In this document: positions 35,964 through 47,942 of the stretch, piece by piece
Numbering within the stretch: position 1 is the stretch's first letter
Layout: each line of letters opens with the position of its first letter
NCBI GenBank assembly: GCA_958510825.1
Contig: OY294050.1
Span: 10,207,340-10,271,339, forward strand
Length of the DNA: 64,000 nt
Source of the DNA: Brachypterus glaber
Lineage: Eukaryota > Arthropoda > Insecta > Coleoptera > Kateretidae
Reading direction: 5' to 3'
Position numbers and translations under genes: made by a program
The notes under the pieces: generated by a model
What the model saw: the letters and a program-made list of their open reading frames with translations, nothing else
Told to the model about the DNA's origin: nothing
Databases searched by the model: none

Positions 35964-36568
35964 AATAGTTATTTATATACCAAGGGAATAAACTGGCTGT
36001 TTTAGTCCCGCTGCATGAGTGTTTCCTGAGCGAGCGTAGCGAGCGAGGGAAACAGAAATGCAAGGGACTAAAACAGCCATGTTTAGTCCTGAGGTATATA
36101 CACTATTTTTTGCAGGACCAAACATAATTTAGGTAGGTAGATAAAATTAAAATTAAAAACCATGCGTCTAAAATCGGTTGTTTTATTTTCGTAATTTAAT
36201 CAAGATGCCTGTAAATTGCGAAAAGTCAGTTTCACGGCTATCGCGATTTCAATTTTTTTTTAATATGGTTGACACAAACGTCAAAAAAATCGACGAGGAT
36301 GATAAATTTTAAGTTATGTATAAATTGTTATAGCAATGTTATTTTTAAAGGTTTTCTTTGTTAAAATCAAATAAATTGGTTTGAATCGCTAATTTATTAC
36401 AAAACATCACCAAACCTAATTTTTGAACCAGCAAAGTACATAGTAAGTATAATATTTTTATATTATCAAGGTTGCCGTGATTTTTATTCCCTTGGGAGAA
36501 AAATGGCAAGTTTAGTCCCGAAAATGAAAGCGTAAAATTAGGTTTTAGTCTTGGTCGTGCAAAAAATA
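35964..36568. mobile_element. ~600 bp element R, copy 1 (inverted)
   Basis: Reverse complement of the tandem copies at 48.45-49.65 kb. One end is a hairpin: GGCTGTTTTAGTCCCGCTGC and its complement around GAGCGAGCGTAGCGAGCGAG. The other end reads TTTTAGTCTTGGTCGTGCAA. Open frames are short; no enzyme seen. Confidence 0.75.
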
Positions 36569-37100
36569 TATTTTTATTAAAATCAATAAATAAACCAATT
36601 AAAACTGAGAACTATTTTTAAACTGAAATATTTTTATAATTGTTATAAAACAAATTGATAATAATTTTTTATAAGCCTCAGGTTTAAAAGTAGGTTATAC
36701 TTAATACATACTACTTACATTTTTGATCTTGAATTATTCATTTGAATTATTTTTTGTAATACCTAGAAAATGAAAATACGTCTTGGTAATTTTATTTTTT
36801 AGTTAATTTACAAAAAAAAATGTATTCAAATATACCTGAAAAATATCTTTTAATCTTGATAAATTATTATCCGCAGAATATATTTTAATAAATTTTAAAC
36901 ATTAACATATTCTAGTAGACTGAATACCTATTTACATAAACAAATTTAATTAAAAGTCCAATACCTTGCAAGGTCAAGTTCAAATTAAAAATATTTGTTG
37001 ACCCAAAAATATAAATTTTATTGGAAACATGGTAATTTAATTAATTTATTAGTTTTTCTGGTTGAGACCCAAATACAATAAAATGCACGAAACATACATT

Positions 37101-37138
37101 GGCGCCGATTTGCCTTTTTCGGTTAATTAATAATTGAA
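37101..37138 (+). mobile_element. SINE fragment
   Basis: 38 bases, GGCGCCGATTTGCCTTTTTC onward, identical in register to the head/body junction of the two SINE copies with one change. Truncated on both sides. Confidence 0.6.
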
Positions 37139-37295
37139 GGAAAAAAACAAGATTTTAAGCTCTGTAAATTTTTCAATTACACAAAATTTACAGACAATTT
37201 TCAAATTTTTTTTATGATTTATTGCTAATTTACGAATTTTAGGGGCCCAATTAGTTTGATCACTATCATATTTTCAAAGTTTTTAGTTACACCTA

Positions 37296-37434
37296 AGGGA
37301 ACATTCAAGTATTACGTTTGATCATTTTGGACCCCCACCCCCCTGTAACGCTATTTCCCTATACCATCAACATGGGCGTAACACTCCAAAATAACCCCCA
37401 CCCGGAGCGTTACGTAATACTTGAACGTTCCCTA
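37296..37434. mobile_element. MITE family C, copy 3 (nested)
   Basis: AGGGAACATTCAAGTATTACG and complement ends. It splits a repeat whose intact version is at 28190-28350, between TTTTTAGTTAC and AATAACAATATATAAGGTCC. Confidence 0.8.
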
Positions 37435-37689
37435 ATAGAAAAATTAATAACAATATATAAGGTCCGCCCTAATGTAATACATACCCAATAACCAGAACAT
37501 AAGTAAAATGTTGGTAGCAAAAAACAATGTTGGTAAAATTTTTTAAGGATTCTTTACATATTTCGCCTTTGCAGACCACAATTTAAGCCGAAATTCTCAG
37601 TTATAATTAAAGATATTAAAATGGTTAAAACTTATTTCAGCTATAAAAACATTCTTTACTGGCTGGCTAACACTATATATTCATTTGGG

Positions 37690-38161
37690 GGTAAACCCAG
37701 CAAAGGGAGTCTTATTGACATTATGGGATTCTTATAGTCATATTATGGAAGTCTTTTAGACATATTATGGGAGTTTTTAGGCATATTATGGGAGTCTTAT
37801 AGGACTAGCGACTCAAAAGCTTTTTAGGGCAGATTAATAAACAAAATCTACAGATAAAAAATTTTAGGGAAAAAAGTGGCATCGCCCCCCATTTTGCTCG
37901 TCCCTGGTTAAAATTACCAAATAAAAATTGCATTAAATGATAACCTTTGTCAGTGTTAAGGCATGTGCAAAAATTCGTTACTGTGGTTCGTAGGGTTCCA
38001 GAGATTATAAATAAACACTACTTTTTAGATGTATCCTTAGGAGGATCTTAGCTCCCTTAGGGCTCATTTTGGGACCAACCTTTATAGGAAAATGTTGTTT
38101 ATTTTATTGAATTCTATAGACAGTTAAAAAATAAGTATCAACTTAGGAATCACCCTGTATA
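37690..38161. mobile_element. TACAGGGTG-group element, right part
   Basis: Shares GTGGCATCGCCCCCC-, GCTCCCTTAGGGCTCATTTT and CCAACCTTTATAGGAA with other group members and ends CACCCTGTATA. The left border is unclear. 37725-37805 holds four statements of TATTATGGGAGTCTTAT. Confidence 0.5.
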
Positions 38162-38597
38162 TGACGTAAAAACTTTTATTAAAATTAAAATTCCTTAATT
38201 TTTTGCCCAAACTTGGTATTCCAGACAACTGTAAATATGTGACTGCGGATATAAGTACTCCGTAAAAAATACGCATGATTCTGCATGTAAATGTGATTCA
38301 AACAGGTACATGTAAAATTTAAATGATTTTGCATGTAATTAATACAATTTTACATATAATGTTCATATAAATCCGTAAAATTACATGTAAAATTACTTGT
38401 ACAAACTATTAAACATTTCATGTGACTGCCTGAATCACGTAAATCTAAAAAATCATGCGTAATTACATATTCATTTTTTATAGTGTACAAACTTTTGTGG
38501 TATTTGATTTAAATATTACGTACTTGTTAGTAACGATTTCTCCGTGTGTATAATCGTTAAACGAATTAACTAATTAAATTTTCTTTTTGCGTTACAG

Positions 38598-39554
38598 AAC
38601 TGAAGCAAAATCAACCGTTTAACATGAACGAAACACTAGTGCCACCTTTACCACCGAAGCTAAAAAAGTCCCCACTTAAAAGTCACCAAACGGTACTATC
38701 ATCGGAAAGAACCGTACCGCAAGACATCTTCCAGTTTCAAAGCCAAGATTTGTCAGTACCACTTGATGAGAAACTTCATGTAGTTAAAATACAGATAAAT
38801 CCTACTTTCAATAACAACTGTACTACTTTTAACCAAATCAAACAAGAAAATTTTAAAAGTACCACCATAATCAGTAGTTCCAACGAAAATCAAGCAAACA
38901 GTATAATATACAACAGCTTAAATGATAACAATTATGACAGTACCGATAGTGCTAGTACTACTAGTACAACAGAGAGTTCCTTGAAGTATTTGGGCAGCAG
39001 TACCAGGTTTGATTTTAACGAAAATGAAAGAAATCAAAATAATAGTGCAATACACAACGAGAATGTACCCAAGTTTATTAGTGAAAATCGTATAAGTTTA
39101 AATAGTACTACTTTTAAGGACTTAAACGGTACTAAATTAAATTTTGAAAATAATGTAAAAGATAAACCAAAACCCAGTGTTATTTGTGAACCGTCACCCT
39201 GCATACGTATCAGTGTAAATTCAGAAAATATGGAAGTACCGAACTACAACTTTTTTTACGGAAATTTTGAAAATTTATCAAATTTGAATACCGATATGTC
39301 AAGTGGTCAAATATCGCCCAGTGATACCTTGGATAGTGGTACTTGCAGCGATATGGATGGTACTCCACCACCACTACCGAAGAAAAAGAGTCCTGGTGTG
39401 AGTGTTACCCTAATAGGAGCAAGTTTGGGGAGTCACAGAAGAGCTCCTAGCTCCTCTAGTGGAGCCGAAGTTGACAGTGATGACAATGAAAGCAGTATCA
39501 GTTGTGATTCTCTTACAAGTGGAAAATTCTCCCCAACTATAGGAAATTTATCAG
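38598..39554 (+). CDS. GRXCR-like gene, first coding exon
   Basis: The acceptor GTTACAG ends at 38597. The 26 bases before ATG stay open in frame, so translation could start further upstream, but AACATG at 38624 is a reasonable start. It ends with one base carried over at 39554, which matches the two-base lead of the next exon. The open frame continues 47 bases into the intron by chance. Confidence 0.7.
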
Positions 39555-42500
39555 GTAATATTTTTAATAGTAGTACCTATTTTTACAGGGTTATTTTTTA
39601 AATTGTCAATTCAAACCAGGTTTTTAGATAAAACTTGCTGAAAGAAGCAGATGCGAATAAAAGGGGGAAAAAACTATAATGGAAGCTAAACATTGCCGAA
39701 ATGTCTTAATAGCCATATGTTATACATATATGTATATATACCGGGTGTCCCAACTCTATTTACCCAGCGATTTTATCGAAAATAAAAGAGATTATCAAGT
39801 TCTGCGAAAACCATCTTTTAGCATATATTTGATACTTTCAGCTCTCAAAATGTGGATAGGGGGAGTTTTTTTTTTAATGAAAAGGGGGGTCGTGTGATAG
39901 ATCATTTTAAAGTAAATAAAATTCTCTACTAGACTGTATTTTTTTTAAACGTTTTTTTTTTAAGGTTTTGATTCTTTAATTTTTTGTGCTAAAAAATGCG
40001 ATAATTTAAGTTTTTTTTTGTAAATTTTTATTTATGTCAATTAAAATTAGTTTAAAAGTATAATTTACGTTTTTTCATCATGAAATTAGTAACTCTTAAA
40101 AAATTATTTGATTTTTTTTGAGTAATTTTGACAAAAATACACATTTTCAACCCTATTTTAAAACCAAAAAAAAAATTTAAAAAAATTTAAAAATATATAG
40201 TTAAATGGAGAATTTAATAAGCTTTAAAATGATGTATCACATGTTCCCCCTTTCTATTTAAAAGAAAGTTCCCCCTATGCCCCCTGCCCACATTGTAAGA
40301 GCTGAAAGTATCAAATATATGCTAAAAGATAGTTTAAGTTGTCTTATGTCAGATGGTTTTCGCAGAATTTGATTATCTCTTTAAGTTTTTGAGAAAATCG
40401 TTGGGAGGCATAGCGTAGTGGCTAGCGCGTATGCATAGCAAGTCTACTATCGTGAGTTCGATTCTCACTGGCGCCGATTTGCCTTTTTCAGTTAATTAAT
40501 AATTGAAATTTGGCGAAGGCGATAAGTGAAACGGACACTACCTAGAAACTGGTTCGAAAGTCAGTATAAGCCGGTGGTTCCCTCTACTACTAGCCTACAC
40601 AAGTCCTGGACTTAGGGGATGCTTAATTAAGTAGAATAGTACGAGGTTAAACAAACAAACATGTAAACAAACAAACAAACAAATAGAGTTGGGACAACCG
40701 GTATATATTATTAATACAACAATTTATATTGTAAAACGCCATTCCATTTATCATTATATTTTTTTATTGATTTATAAAGTATTAATTATATAGTTAATAA
40801 TTGCAATAGCGGTATAAAATAATTCTAATCATGAAAAAAATATAAAAAACAAGTACACACGGATTCTTGGATAAAAAAAAAAACAATAAATATTCAATAA
40901 TATTCAATCATATTTTATATTATTAAAACCTCATTAAGACAAAGTATTTTGCAATATGTACACAGCATATTAAAGTTTCTTTTAATTGTAATTTCAAAGA
41001 ATATGGCACACAAACAATATTTGACAAATATTGTTATTTATCTGAATTTTCTTTAAACGTTTTTTTTTGCAGAACCTTAAACTTTGCTTATTTACATACA
41101 TTAGGATGAAGTGAATTTTTTTTGGCCCAATCAAATAGCACTATGTAACAAATAGTAGTTTTCGTACGACCTAGTGTACACGAAATAAAGAAAAATGCAT
41201 GTTCACTATATATCCTCGTTAGGATATATTTCTATCGCACGAGTCCATAGTGCATATTTGAATTAAATAACAACTATGCACACTCATTTATCCAAACGAG
41301 TACACATAGCTTTGATTTTGACAAAAGTGGTTTGACGTTTATAAAAGTTTGAAATGTCAAAATTAAACGCAGGTAATTCTTTAAAATATACATTTTTAAA
41401 GAGACAAAGACAATTACCAGCTTTATTTTAAATAGATAAACTCAATAATAACCCCCGCGTGGCTTTTACTTTATTCAGTGGATAATTATTTATTTTAATA
41501 TATTTTTTTGTAAATGTCATTAAAATTTTTTTTAATAAAAATATGAATTCCTAAGCTATTTATTGGATAAAACCTTGTATGGCACTCATGGGTAAACCGA
41601 TATTGCCCTCTCGAAAATTAACCTGCTTGGCTGACGCCTCGCAGGTTAATTTTCTCATGGGCAATATCTTACTTTACCCACTAGTACCATAAATAACTAT
41701 TTCCGCATCCACTCTAGTAAACAATAAAGCCTTAGTGAGTTTAATAAGTATGCTATACCTATATGTATGTATAAAATGGTAATAAAAGTCCTTACTTTCT
41801 TGCTATCTTTAATACTTTCATATATATTTTTAGAAATTGAAAAAATTCCATTCTGATGTGCATAATAAACCTTGTTTTCTTGATATTTAACGGTTTTATA
41901 TTTAATTTATCAAGTCTAACCTAGTTACTTTTATTTACACTATTTGTTGGTTTAAAAATCTATAACTCCAGAATTGTTCCTCAAAGCATAACTGAATAAA
42001 TTAATCAATTAAAAATAACCTATAAGAACCTTAAGGAAATATTTATTTCATCAAAAATAGTAGCTTCGTTTAAATATGTATAAAATAATATTTATTTAAG
42101 GTTGTTCTAATTTTTGAGGAAAAAAATTGACGATTTTTATTACTATTTTTTTTTCGGAAAACCTGTATTACTTTTACGTACAAAACTTTTTACAAAGTAT
42201 TAGGCAACTCTTAAAGTTCACAAAAAAAAATATTTTTTATTTTCTTATAATAAAATAAAATAAATGTGCAGCATGCGCTGAAGTTGACACTTCAAAAATA
42301 ACAACAAAAAAAAAACAAGAAAATGCCATTTTCTGGCCAAAAACAACCAAAATTAATGAAATACTTTTTTTGATGTACAATGTGTTAAATGAAAAAAAAA
42401 ATGTTCCACCTACCTAAATATTTTTTTAGGTGAATGCACTATATTTGGAATATCTAAACTATTGTTGTAAACAAACTTTAATAGGTGCTTATCTATTTTA

Positions 42501-44043
42501 AAATAAAATCTGAGGCAAAAATACTTATAGATAATATTAATTAATATTCTTGATAATTGTATTAAACTGTACGCGTAACTGTTACTATAATAACATATTT
42601 TGCTTGTTTGGTCTCTTTCTAAAACGTTCCTTAGTTGTAAGTAATTAGAAATTTTTTAGACAAAGAAATAGTTATTTAATAAATAACTATATATATATAT
42701 ATATATATATTATAATATAATAGAAGGGCGAAAAGTCAAATTTTTCGTTAAGTAGGTTTTTAGAAGCCGAGGGCCGGGCCGCCTGAGGGTAATAAACCTA
42801 CGAAATCAAACTTAACTTTTCGTTTTATAAAATATTTTTTATTCGATTGTTACTAATTATAATAAATTATTAAAATATGTTTAATTTTAATTGCAAAAAA
42901 GATTTCCTTTAACTATCTTATAACCTATCTAGTTATCCATGACAAATTGCCATCCAATCAAATCGCTAAAAGAAAAAAAATTGAATTGAAAAAGCTGCTA
43001 TTGCCAAAGTGACATTGGCCCTTTTAGAACAAAGCCACAAAGACCAAAAGTGACCAATATATTTCTTTATAAATATTACAGTAAAGGTAAAACATCTAAT
43101 TAAAAAAAAGCTTAAAAATAATAAGTTTTAGTTAGCGGGACAAAAAAACTTTTTGCCCTAGGGCCACAAAATCCAACTTTTTGCCCGAAAAACATAAACG
43201 CTTTTAAAATCAATCGAATAAAAAGATAATTTTTATATATTTTTATGAAATTTTAATACGAAATTTAATTAAAAAATCGCCTTTTATTTGTTTATTAATT
43301 GAGATGGATTCAGACCCAGGGTTTATAATTAGGTACAATTTATAAAATATGTTTTGAAAAATTTAAAATATTTATTGTATGTTTTTATAAGTGTTTTTTA
43401 TTTTCAATAAAAGTGAAAACTATATAATGCAACTGTATAATGCTATATAAATTTTATGTAATAGCAGATGCAAGAATATTTTTAGCGGTTTAGTGAAGGC
43501 CCCCCTCATGAAAATTTTTTGTATCTGCCACTGCCTGTACTATTTTCGATAATAATATATTGTATTTTAATTGCAGTTAAAACAAGTGCTCCAAAATCGT
43601 CCTCCTTTTTACCACTAACTCTACTTCAAGACATCAGAAATTTAAAATTCGAAAAGGAGGAACCAAAAGCACTAGTAGACGAAAAATCTTACGAAGAACG
43701 CAAGCAAGAACAACTCAACTCCGAAAACATGAAAGCTATCGAAAATATGGAAACGATAAAAAACATCGAAAACATTTTAAATTCGGAAAAATCGAAAATC
43801 AAATACGAGTACGAGTCGGACATTTTTTACAATTTTCATATAAACGAGCACGACAAGGACAATAATACAGAGTGTGTGAAAAAAGTTAGTGTACCGGAAG
43901 ACGAATCGTTCGCGGGATACAAGGACATTTTAGGTGAGGGAGCGGCAACAATAAGAAGTGCAAAAGGGACTGTACGGGGTGTAAAAAATAGAGTGAGAGC
44001 TGGAATTGCGACATTTTTGCAAATTAACAATACAGCAGGAAAG
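38624..44043 (+). CDS. Glutaredoxin domain-containing cysteine-rich protein (GRXCR-like), N-terminal part
   Basis: Two exons join in phase: 38598-39554 (ATG at 38624, donor GTAATA) and 43577-44043 (acceptor ATTGCAG, donor GTAAGT), giving ~474 residues with no stop. Exon 1 is Ser/Asn-rich and disordered-looking, with proline motifs VPPLPPKLKKSP and TPPPLPKKKSP. Exon 2 has a Glu/Lys-rich charged stretch (~residues 335-400) and ends AKGTVRGVKNRVRAGIATFL. As I recall it, this last block is conserved just before the glutaredoxin-like domain of insect CG12206/CG31559 proteins. The glutaredoxin and zinc-binding Cys-rich exons are not in the window. Relatives are GRXCR1/2, linked to actin-rich hair-cell protrusions. 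Identification rests on the remembered motif alone. Confidence 0.65.
39739..40703. mobile_element. Foldback element with a SINE inside
   Basis: Ends TACCGGGTGTCCCAACTCTA and complement GGGACAACCGGTA. Long arms share CTTTTAGCATATATTTGATA and GGGGTCGTGTGATAG with the foldback at 20836. The SINE at 40403-40683 interrupts the right arm. It lies in the GRXCR-like intron. Confidence 0.75.
40403..40683 (+). mobile_element. tRNA-derived SINE, copy 2 (nested in a foldback)
   Basis: A box TAGCGTAGTGG, B box GAGTTCGATTCTC, the same body as copy 1, and a clear (AAAC)n tail at 40650-40683. Inserted inside the foldback 39739-40703 between GGG and the continuing AAATAGAGTTGGG arm. Confidence 0.85.
40704..41408. 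other. Intron sequence, nothing recognised
   Basis: AT-rich. A small hairpin at 41208-41235 (ATATCCTCGTTAGGATAT). No coding. Confidence 0.45.
41409..41692. repeat. ~300 bp interspersed repeat A, copy 2
   Basis: Second copy of the repeat at 587-890, direct orientation, with the same terminal fold-back and the same end ACTAGTACCATAAA. Confidence 0.75.
41693..42723. other. Intron sequence, nothing recognised
   Basis: AT-rich, with a (TA)n tract of ~24 bases at 42688-42711. Confidence 0.45.
42724..43195. mobile_element. Element Q, copy 2
   Basis: Second copy, direct orientation. It carries an extra GC-rich patch (AAGCCGAGGGCCGGGCCGCC at 42766) that copy 1 lacks. Confidence 0.65.
43577..44043 (+). 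CDS. GRXCR-like gene, second coding exon
   Basis: 155 codons after the split Val codon, phase 0 at the donor. Starts KTSAPKSSSFLPLTLLQDIR and ends NTAGK. The open frame extends upstream of the acceptor, but that part has no coding character. Confidence 0.7.
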
Positions 44044-44734
44044 GTAAGTAATTTTTTTTACCTCTAAAAATTTGTTTGTATGGTTTCTCCCTTAATCTGG
44101 CTATCAAACTATCTATCTATCTATCGCATGCAGTTAAATTAACTACTATCACATACAATTCAATTGGAAATATTAATAAAATAAATAAATAAAATAAAAT
44201 AAAATAATAAATTTGTATAACCCCCATTAAGTCTGCATCATATGAAAAAGTTTTTTTTTATCAATAAATATTTTTAGAAACATAAAAATTAACCAAAAAA
44301 TGACATTATTATTAAATAATAATCTTTTTAAAAATATCGACGAGCCATAAACGTAAAAGCAAAAAAAGTGTTTTTCCAAATTTAGTTTTTGTGTAAAATT
44401 AGAAATAATTTTTTTTTAATGATTCGTATTTTTTACCAATATTGGATCCAAAATAAATCGATTTAGTGACTTTTCTGATAAAATAATCTAAAATTTTAGA
44501 ATAATACACAGAATTTAATGGAGAATCCAAATACGTAAAAATATTGACGGTGTTCCATTTAAAAATCAAAGTGGGAATCGTTTCCGCTTAAACCTGAAGT
44601 GAAAAAAATTACGTTAGGTGATATAATTTAAAATATGGTCTTATAGTTAGCCTGTAAATTTCTTTCTTTTATCTCTAAAAATAATAAAGTTATAGGGGCT
44701 ATCTACCTTTAAAAAACACCCGGTATAGGTATTG

Positions 44735-45280
44735 GGTGACACACATCTCTACTCATCACATTTATACTTACGCACATCACTACTCACAAACATCTCTACT
44801 CAAACACATCTCTACTCACACAAATCTCTACTCACATACATCTCTACTCAAAACATCTCTACTCACACATATCTCTACTCATACAGGTCTCTACTCATTG
44901 TCATATACTTTGACATTAATTTGATTAAAACTAGGATACCATAGAAGAACAAAGGACTAACTAAATTTTATTTAATATTTTTTTCGTAGATTAGCTTATA
45001 AGTTTATTTATTGGGAACCAGTTTTAACTAATTCCATGTTACTATTAGTAGTAATAAACCTCATAAAAAAATTTGGTGCAATAAACAAACTTACAAGTTA
45101 AATTACAAAAAAAAATATTAATCTAATTTAGATCAGTGCTTTGTTCCGCCATTGTATCCTAGTTCTAATTAAATAAATGTCAAAGTATAGGACAATGAGT
45201 AGAGATGTGTGTGAGTAGAGATGTACGTGAGTAGAGATGTGCGTGAGTAAAGATGTGATGAGTAGAGATGTGTGTCAACC
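44735..45280. mobile_element. FB-like foldback with tandemly repeated arms
   Basis: The left arm (44735-44905) has about ten tandem ACACATCTCTACTC units, 12-18 bases apart. The right arm (45190-45280) has five such units in opposite orientation. Inside each array an inverted pair continues (CTAGGATAC at 44931 and GTATCCTAG at 45155). Terminal GGTGACACACATC and complement GTGTGTCAACC. The architecture resembles Drosophila FB elements; no sequence relationship is claimed. Confidence 0.75.
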
Positions 45281-45451
45281 GTGCAATTTATATGGTCGAA
45301 TTTAGCAAAATAGTAGTAATCATTTTCAATAATCATTGAAATTAAATTTTAATTAAAATGTACTAATTTAGTATAAATATGGTTTAATATAAACATAATT
45401 TGCATATAATATAAACATTATTTGCGTATTTATATCATGTATTATAATCAC

Positions 45452-45904
45452 GGGTCGGATCGAAGTAGCTATTTACCGGGGGCATGCAAAAATTAGAATG
45501 GTAAAAAACTCTTTTTTCAAGTAAATACACTTAAAACTATTGTTCACCGAGCGGAATGTCATGTCGACGCTGTTAATACTCAGTGAGTCACTTGGTTTGG
45601 ACTTGACTCATAGAAAAAGATTTTTTTTTATTGAAAATTGTTTTCCTTTTCAAAAAACGAACAATTAATTTAAAAAAAAATTGTTGTATTAACTATTCCT
45701 TTTTAAAAAGAGAAACAATAAAAAAAAATTTAAGTCCTTCTCCATGAGTGATGGATTATGACCAAGTGACTCACTGAGTATTAACAACGTCGACATGATA
45801 TTTCGCTTGGTGAACAATAGTTTAAAGTGTCTATTTACTTGAAAAAAGAGTTTTTTAATATTCTAATTTTTGCATGCCCCCGGTAAATGGCTAATTCGAT
45901 CCAG
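45452..45904. mobile_element. 453-bp foldback MITE
   Basis: Arms of ~165 bases: TTTACCGGGGGCATGCAAAA, AAATACACTTAAAACTATTG and AATACTCAGTGAGTCACTTG with their complements on the right. The centre is A/T-rich. Non-coding. Confidence 0.8.
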
Positions 45905-46654
45905 GCTATAATTATAATAATTAAACCATAAACTTTTTTAGAGATTTAAACTAAATATTTTTAATGTTGAAGAAATGCATTTTGATATTTGAAGAATGTT
46001 TGTAATAAAATGCAATAATTTATTTAAAAAGAATCCTTGACATTTTATTTGTCTATAATATTAATATTTTCTAATATACTGATATTTATTTATCAAGGTA
46101 TAAATGTAAATATCTACAAGCCCCAATGGTATAAAAAATACCTGACAGATTAAAATACAAAGCATTTTACATCTTTACGGGCACTAAAAAACAATCTGTT
46201 TAGAGTAACCAGATCAAGAGTGAAATACGGACCAACATACGCCCAGCATAATTGAAATTTTGGTTTTCAACATTTTAGTATTTTTAAATACTAAATATAT
46301 TAAAATATATAGCTTGAAACGTTAAATTGCACCTTCAATTATGTGGCTTGGTTCTAAAAGGGCCTTTGTCAGTAGCTGCGTTTTCACATTAAATCTGATC
46401 TAATATTTTAAAAACGCTGCTACTGATAAAGTGACATTGGCCCTTTTAGAACCAATTCACAGAATTGAATTTTTCTCGAAAACGGTTAATCCTACAGTAT
46501 TACAATAAGAGGGCCTTTTTTATTAAGTTTGACCTGAAAAATCATGTTCCAGTGATAAAATTGCCAAAAAGTTACACAGAAAAAAATTTGGGCCAAAAAA
46601 CTGATAAGTCTGGTTTAAACAAGTACATAAAAATAACATACGAAGATGAACCTT
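45905..46654. other. Intergenic/intron AT-rich sequence
   Basis: A direct short repeat, GTGACATTGGCCCTTTTAGAAC, occurs at ~46430 and at 43010, with an inverted form at ~46345. Otherwise nothing recognised. Confidence 0.4.
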
Positions 46655-46862
46655 GTTAAGGTTAGTTCACATGCAAAACCTCGTCGCTCTATATCAAAGG
46701 GTACCAGAGTTATTAAGTAAAAACCTTATTTTTATTACAATTTTAAAGGGTCGTAACTCCCTTAGGGTTTGTTTTCGGACCTATGTTCCTACAGTGGTTT
46801 TTCATGTTTTTAAATGTAGAATTATCTCCTTTGATATGTGACATAAGACTGCAAACCCCGTG
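46655..46862. mobile_element. TACAGGGTG-group element, right half
   Basis: AAAGGGTACCAGAGTTATTA, TCGTAACTCCCTTAGGG and AATGTAGAATTATCTCC match 22690-22850 in inverse orientation. Ends CCCCGTGTA. Confidence 0.55.
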
Positions 46863-47529
46863 TATTAAAAAAATTGGGCAATGGATTCATAGTCAGCGAC
46901 CTTAAAAACCTCTATGTGACCATTTGTAGTAAAATATCCCCAAACTTTGACATATATTCTGACGACCTCAAAGCCCTCTGCATACCAATTTTAAAATGAA
47001 ATAGAATAATAGAATTTGTTTCGAATGTTTTTCGACATTTGTCGATTTTCCGTCTCTGTGCGATAATATTATTGCAAGTAGGCCTTTGTTTGATTAAATT
47101 TGTAATTTCGTCGAGTCCAGAAAGTTTTGTTTCTCCCTCACTAGACATTGCCCAATGAGGCAGAAAACAATATTTTATCCTGGCAGAGAGTTACCTGAAT
47201 TTGTCAATCTCTAAAACATGTCAAGGTTTTTGTTCAATTTTATGGAGTATCTACACCGTTGTACACTGTACTACACTACACGACTTAAGAAATCAAACAA
47301 AAATACACTGCCCATTAAAAAAGCTTTCGGGTAATTCCATGGTAACTGTCGTTACAGCCGCAGAAAAAATGACTCTTTTAGATATTTTATTATATTATTA
47401 TTAAAGATTGTTTGTTATTTATTATTTTTAAAGACTGTTTGTGAAAAAATGATAATATAACAAAATATTTAAAAGTGTAATTTTTATGCGGCTGTAACCT
47501 CAGTTACCATGGAATTACCCTTTCCTATT

Positions 47530-47645
47530 TTTCACCTTCGCACGTAAAATGGATTTTTTATTATCAGATTCAGTTTAAGCAACCTCAAAAACCTCAATAT
47601 ACCAATTTTCACGAAAATTATCCCCCGCTCTTCAGGGGTGGTTTA
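47530..47645. repeat. Repeat unit related to 63 kb tandem family
   Basis: GTAAAATGGATTTTTTATTA, AGCAACCTCAAAAACCT and ACCAATTTTCACGAAAAT are shared with 63015-63110 and 63690-63850. Confidence 0.65.
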
Positions 47646-47844
47646 AAAAAAATGCCAAAACTCAATGAAGTCGCTAAGACTTCCTTTTGTTTTGCAATCT
47701 TACAACATGACCCAGTCTGTGTGATTTAATATTTGTTCTCCGAACAAGATCCTGAGTTCTTCATTTGTCATTCTTTTTCATCCATGTTCCATTCTTTTCC
47801 CACCATATGGCGCTCCTTACTTTTTTACTTCTCCCATCTCTCTA

Positions 47845-47942
47845 GCCTTTCTTCACTCGTCCGACGTAGATTCTATATCTCGCATGCATAGTATGGACTG
47901 GATACATAACTGTGGATCTTACAACAGTTTTATACAGTCTTA
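47845..47942 (-). pseudogene. Decayed non-LTR retrotransposon fragment
   Basis: The - strand reads RLYKTVVRSTVMYPVHTM over ~32 codons. It resembles the 'LYKTVIRPTVLYGSE'-type segment of LINE reverse transcriptases, but the frame breaks on both sides. Confidence 0.35.

Noticed and set aside
44735..44905. A CRISPR-like array
   Set aside because: Repeats are only ~14 bases, spacing is irregular with no unique spacers, and the genome is eukaryotic; the array is an arm of a foldback.
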